Assembly (NCBI GenBank): GCA_019239815.1
Contig: JAFAZL010000676.1
Coordinates: forward strand, 1-7,592
DNA: 7,592 bases
Reading direction: 5' to 3'
Origin: Acidobacteriota bacterium
GTDB lineage: Bacteria; Acidobacteriota; Terriglobia; Acidoferrales; UBA7541
Made by a program: the position numbers and the translations under genes. Under the pieces are notes generated by a model that did not search any database, was not told the origin of the DNA, and was given only the letters and a program-made list of their open reading frames with translations. Of the stretch, positions 6,385 through 7,592 are shown one piece after another. Each line of letters opens with the position of its first letter. Within the stretch, counting starts at the first letter, position 1.

Positions 6385-7233
6385 TTACTGCTTCTGTAGA
6401 CGCGCGATGCCCGTCCACGGATACCGTGTCATCGGGCCCTTCGGCTCAGGTAATAACGAAAGTAACTCCGCCGGCGCGCGGTTGAACTTCGCTGCGGTCT
6501 TCAGAAATCCGTGCACATCCGTCGGCGCCCAGCCGTTCGGCCGGAAAAATTCTGCACCTTCCACCGGCCCAAATTTGAAGGGTGCGCCCGCCTCATCGAG
6601 TTTCTTCCCCATGTTCGACTGCATCAGCTTAAGCTGGAATGGCGAAGCAAGATCGATCACCCAGCTCGCAAAATGTTCGCCTTCCGCCAGATCGCGCGCA
6701 AACGATGCAACCTCCTCCGGCGAAAAATAAATCAGCAGCCCTTCCGTCATAACCGCAATCTTCTTCGCTTCGCTATTCCACTTCGCAAACAATCTCCGAC
6801 GCGCGTCGCGATCGCTCAAATCGAGCGAGATCCGCTCCAGCCGGCATTTCGGTTTGTCGTGCGCCAAAACATCTTCCTTGTACGCCACCAGCTGCGGTAG
6901 ATCGACCTCGATCCATCGCAAATCCGGCGACATCTCCATCCGATATGGCCGGGAATCCAGTCCCGCCGCAAGATTGATCACGAGATCCGCACCCTCCCGA
7001 ATCTCACGCGCCATGAATTCGTCAAACAAATACGTTCGCGCGACCCACGCCCATTCGTGCTTGTCGCCGTCTGGCAACTTCGCCGCGATCTCATACCCCT
7101 TTGGGCCCGCGAGCTTTTCCGCGTATGGATCGCGAAACAGCCCGTCGGGCCGCTGTGTTTCTCGCGCGCGGAAATACGCCACCCACAATGCTGTATCCGA
7201 AATGTCTCGAACGAGACTTCTCTGTTCCTTCAT
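6385..7233 (-). CDS. Class I SAM-dependent methyltransferase, PPM1/LCMT (TIGR00027) type
   Basis: The 282-residue protein fits the family of putative leucine carboxyl methyltransferase-like enzymes common in soil bacteria and mycobacteria. The N-terminal SDTALWVAYFRARET (12-26) with FRDPYAEKLAG (33-43) is the family opening. Motif I, LVINLAAGLDSRPYRM (84-99), binds SAM; IEVDLP (108-113) has the acidic residue for the SAM ribose; MTEGLLIYFSPEEV (162-175) is the typical motif IV/V region. No signal peptide or membrane helix is visible. The substrate of most family members is unknown; a carboxylate or hydroxyl O-methylation is likely by analogy. The start is supported by GGGGA about 9 bases upstream on the minus strand and by the normal family N-terminus. 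It converges on the methionine genes and shares strand, but not close spacing, with the acyltransferase behind it. Consuming SAM beside methionine genes may be coincidence. Confidence 0.88.
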   Translation of the reverse strand: MKEQRSLVRDISDTALWVAYFRARETQRPDGLFRDPYAEKLAGPKGYEIAAKLPDGDKHEWAWVARTYLFDEFMAREIREGADLVINLAAGLDSRPYRMEMSPDLRWIEVDLPQLVAYKEDVLAHDKPKCRLERISLDLSDRDARRRLFAKWNSEAKKIAVMTEGLLIYFSPEEVASFARDLAEGEHFASWVIDLASPFQLKLMQSNMGKKLDEAGAPFKFGPVEGAEFFRPNGWAPTDVHGFLKTAAKFNRAPAELLSLLPEPKGPMTRYPWTGIARLQKQ

Positions 7234-7349
7234 CCCAATTTCCCCGTCATACCAATATCCCTGAAGAACCTGGCTGCAGAACTACTTTGAAAAAATGCTA
7301 CGACAAAAAATCCCCACTGGTGCCGACAAACTCGCGGTCTGTTTCGGAT
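7234..7349 (-). promoter_or_regulatory. Gap upstream of the methyltransferase gene
   Basis: These 116 bases lie between the acyltransferase stop and the methyltransferase start, both on the minus strand. On that strand a six-T run (7310-7305) follows GGCACCAGTGGGGA, but the possible stem there is only two or three pairs, so an intrinsic terminator is not supported. A second T run (7296-7291) gives an AT-rich patch that could sit in a promoter. I cannot pick out a convincing -35/-10 pair. Confidence 0.3.
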
Positions 7350-7592
7350 TTATGACGCGTGCCCGGCGGGCGCAGCCGCTGCGGCCCCAATTTCCGCCTG
7401 GGCGATTACCGCCGATGCCTTTCGTCGCCGCAGCTCGAAGAACCGCTTCAACCTCAAGAACGGCTGCTCCAGTACATTCCAAGAAATAATCGCCAGCACG
7501 TAACTTCCGACAAGAATGACACTCAGCGTGACAAACGGATGCCCAACATAGTTCACATGCAAACCGTCCACGCCCGCAAAAGCGATCTTGTG
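7350..7592 (-). CDS. Membrane acyltransferase (acyltransferase 3 / OafA-like), C-terminal end (5' part outside window)
   Basis: The frame is open to the right edge, giving the last 80 residues of a larger protein that reads from beyond base 7592. It contains one clear membrane helix, HPFVTLSVILVGSYVLAIIS, followed directly by WNVLEQPFLRLKRFF. That order, a last helix and then an (S/W)xxxE(R/Q)PFLRLK motif, is the hallmark C-terminus of acyltransferase family 3, whose members O-acylate surface polysaccharides and other sugars from the inner membrane. The remaining 35 or so residues are a basic, then Ala-rich cytoplasmic tail (RRRKAS, GAAAAAPAGHAS). A GTG at 7571 is an internal valine, not the start. 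With rhamnose genes 5 kb away, a role in polysaccharide decoration is plausible but unproven. The catalytic N-terminal histidine of the family is out of view. Confidence 0.75.
   Translation of the reverse strand, partial: HKIAFAGVDGLHVNYVGHPFVTLSVILVGSYVLAIISWNVLEQPFLRLKRFFELRRRKASAVIAQAEIGAAAAAPAGHAS

Noticed and set aside
7284..7320. A possible intrinsic terminator of the acyltransferase gene on the minus strand, with two T runs.
   Set aside because: The sequence before the T run can form only two or three base pairs, too few for a terminator stem.

Overview
The window is 7592 bases of moderately GC-rich, gene-dense bacterial chromosome, cut inside a gene at each end. It holds seven protein-coding genes, two of them partial, and no tRNA, rRNA, insertion sequence, CRISPR array or phage gene that I can see. 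The gene flavour (an OafA-type acyltransferase, a TIGR00027-type methyltransferase, a long MetA-like acyltransferase beside MetY, and an orphan NAD(P)/FAD flavoprotein) suggests a free-living soil bacterium, perhaps an Acidobacteriota member. That placement is a guess from gene content; no phylogenetic marker is present.

Left part (1-2186, + strand): the 3' two thirds of rfbB, then complete rfbC and rfbD, packed with gaps of 1 and 0 bases. Together they convert dTDP-glucose to dTDP-L-rhamnose for surface polysaccharide. rfbA is not in the window and may lie upstream.

Middle (2187-3702): a 274-base AT-rich leader with several inverted repeats, two of which compete for the same bases, precedes a two-Rossmann flavoprotein of the flavin monooxygenase type with unknown substrate.

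Methionine block (3849-6246, + strand): metY (O-acylhomoserine sulfhydrylase), then 46 bases later a MetA-superfamily homoserine O-acyltransferase. The pair would activate homoserine by acylation and then insert sulfide to give homocysteine. The MetA-like protein keeps the Cys-His-Glu triad but differs from classical MetA at the acyl-specificity position and at the MPKK loop. It is the most interesting gene here.

Right part (6385-7592, - strand): a PPM1/LCMT (TIGR00027) SAM-dependent methyltransferase converges on the methionine pair, and behind it lies the C-terminal end of a membrane acyltransferase, possibly a sugar O-acetyltransferase.

I found no convincing new multi-gene system. The best leads are the divergent MetA, the leader with competing hairpins, and the orphan flavoprotein.
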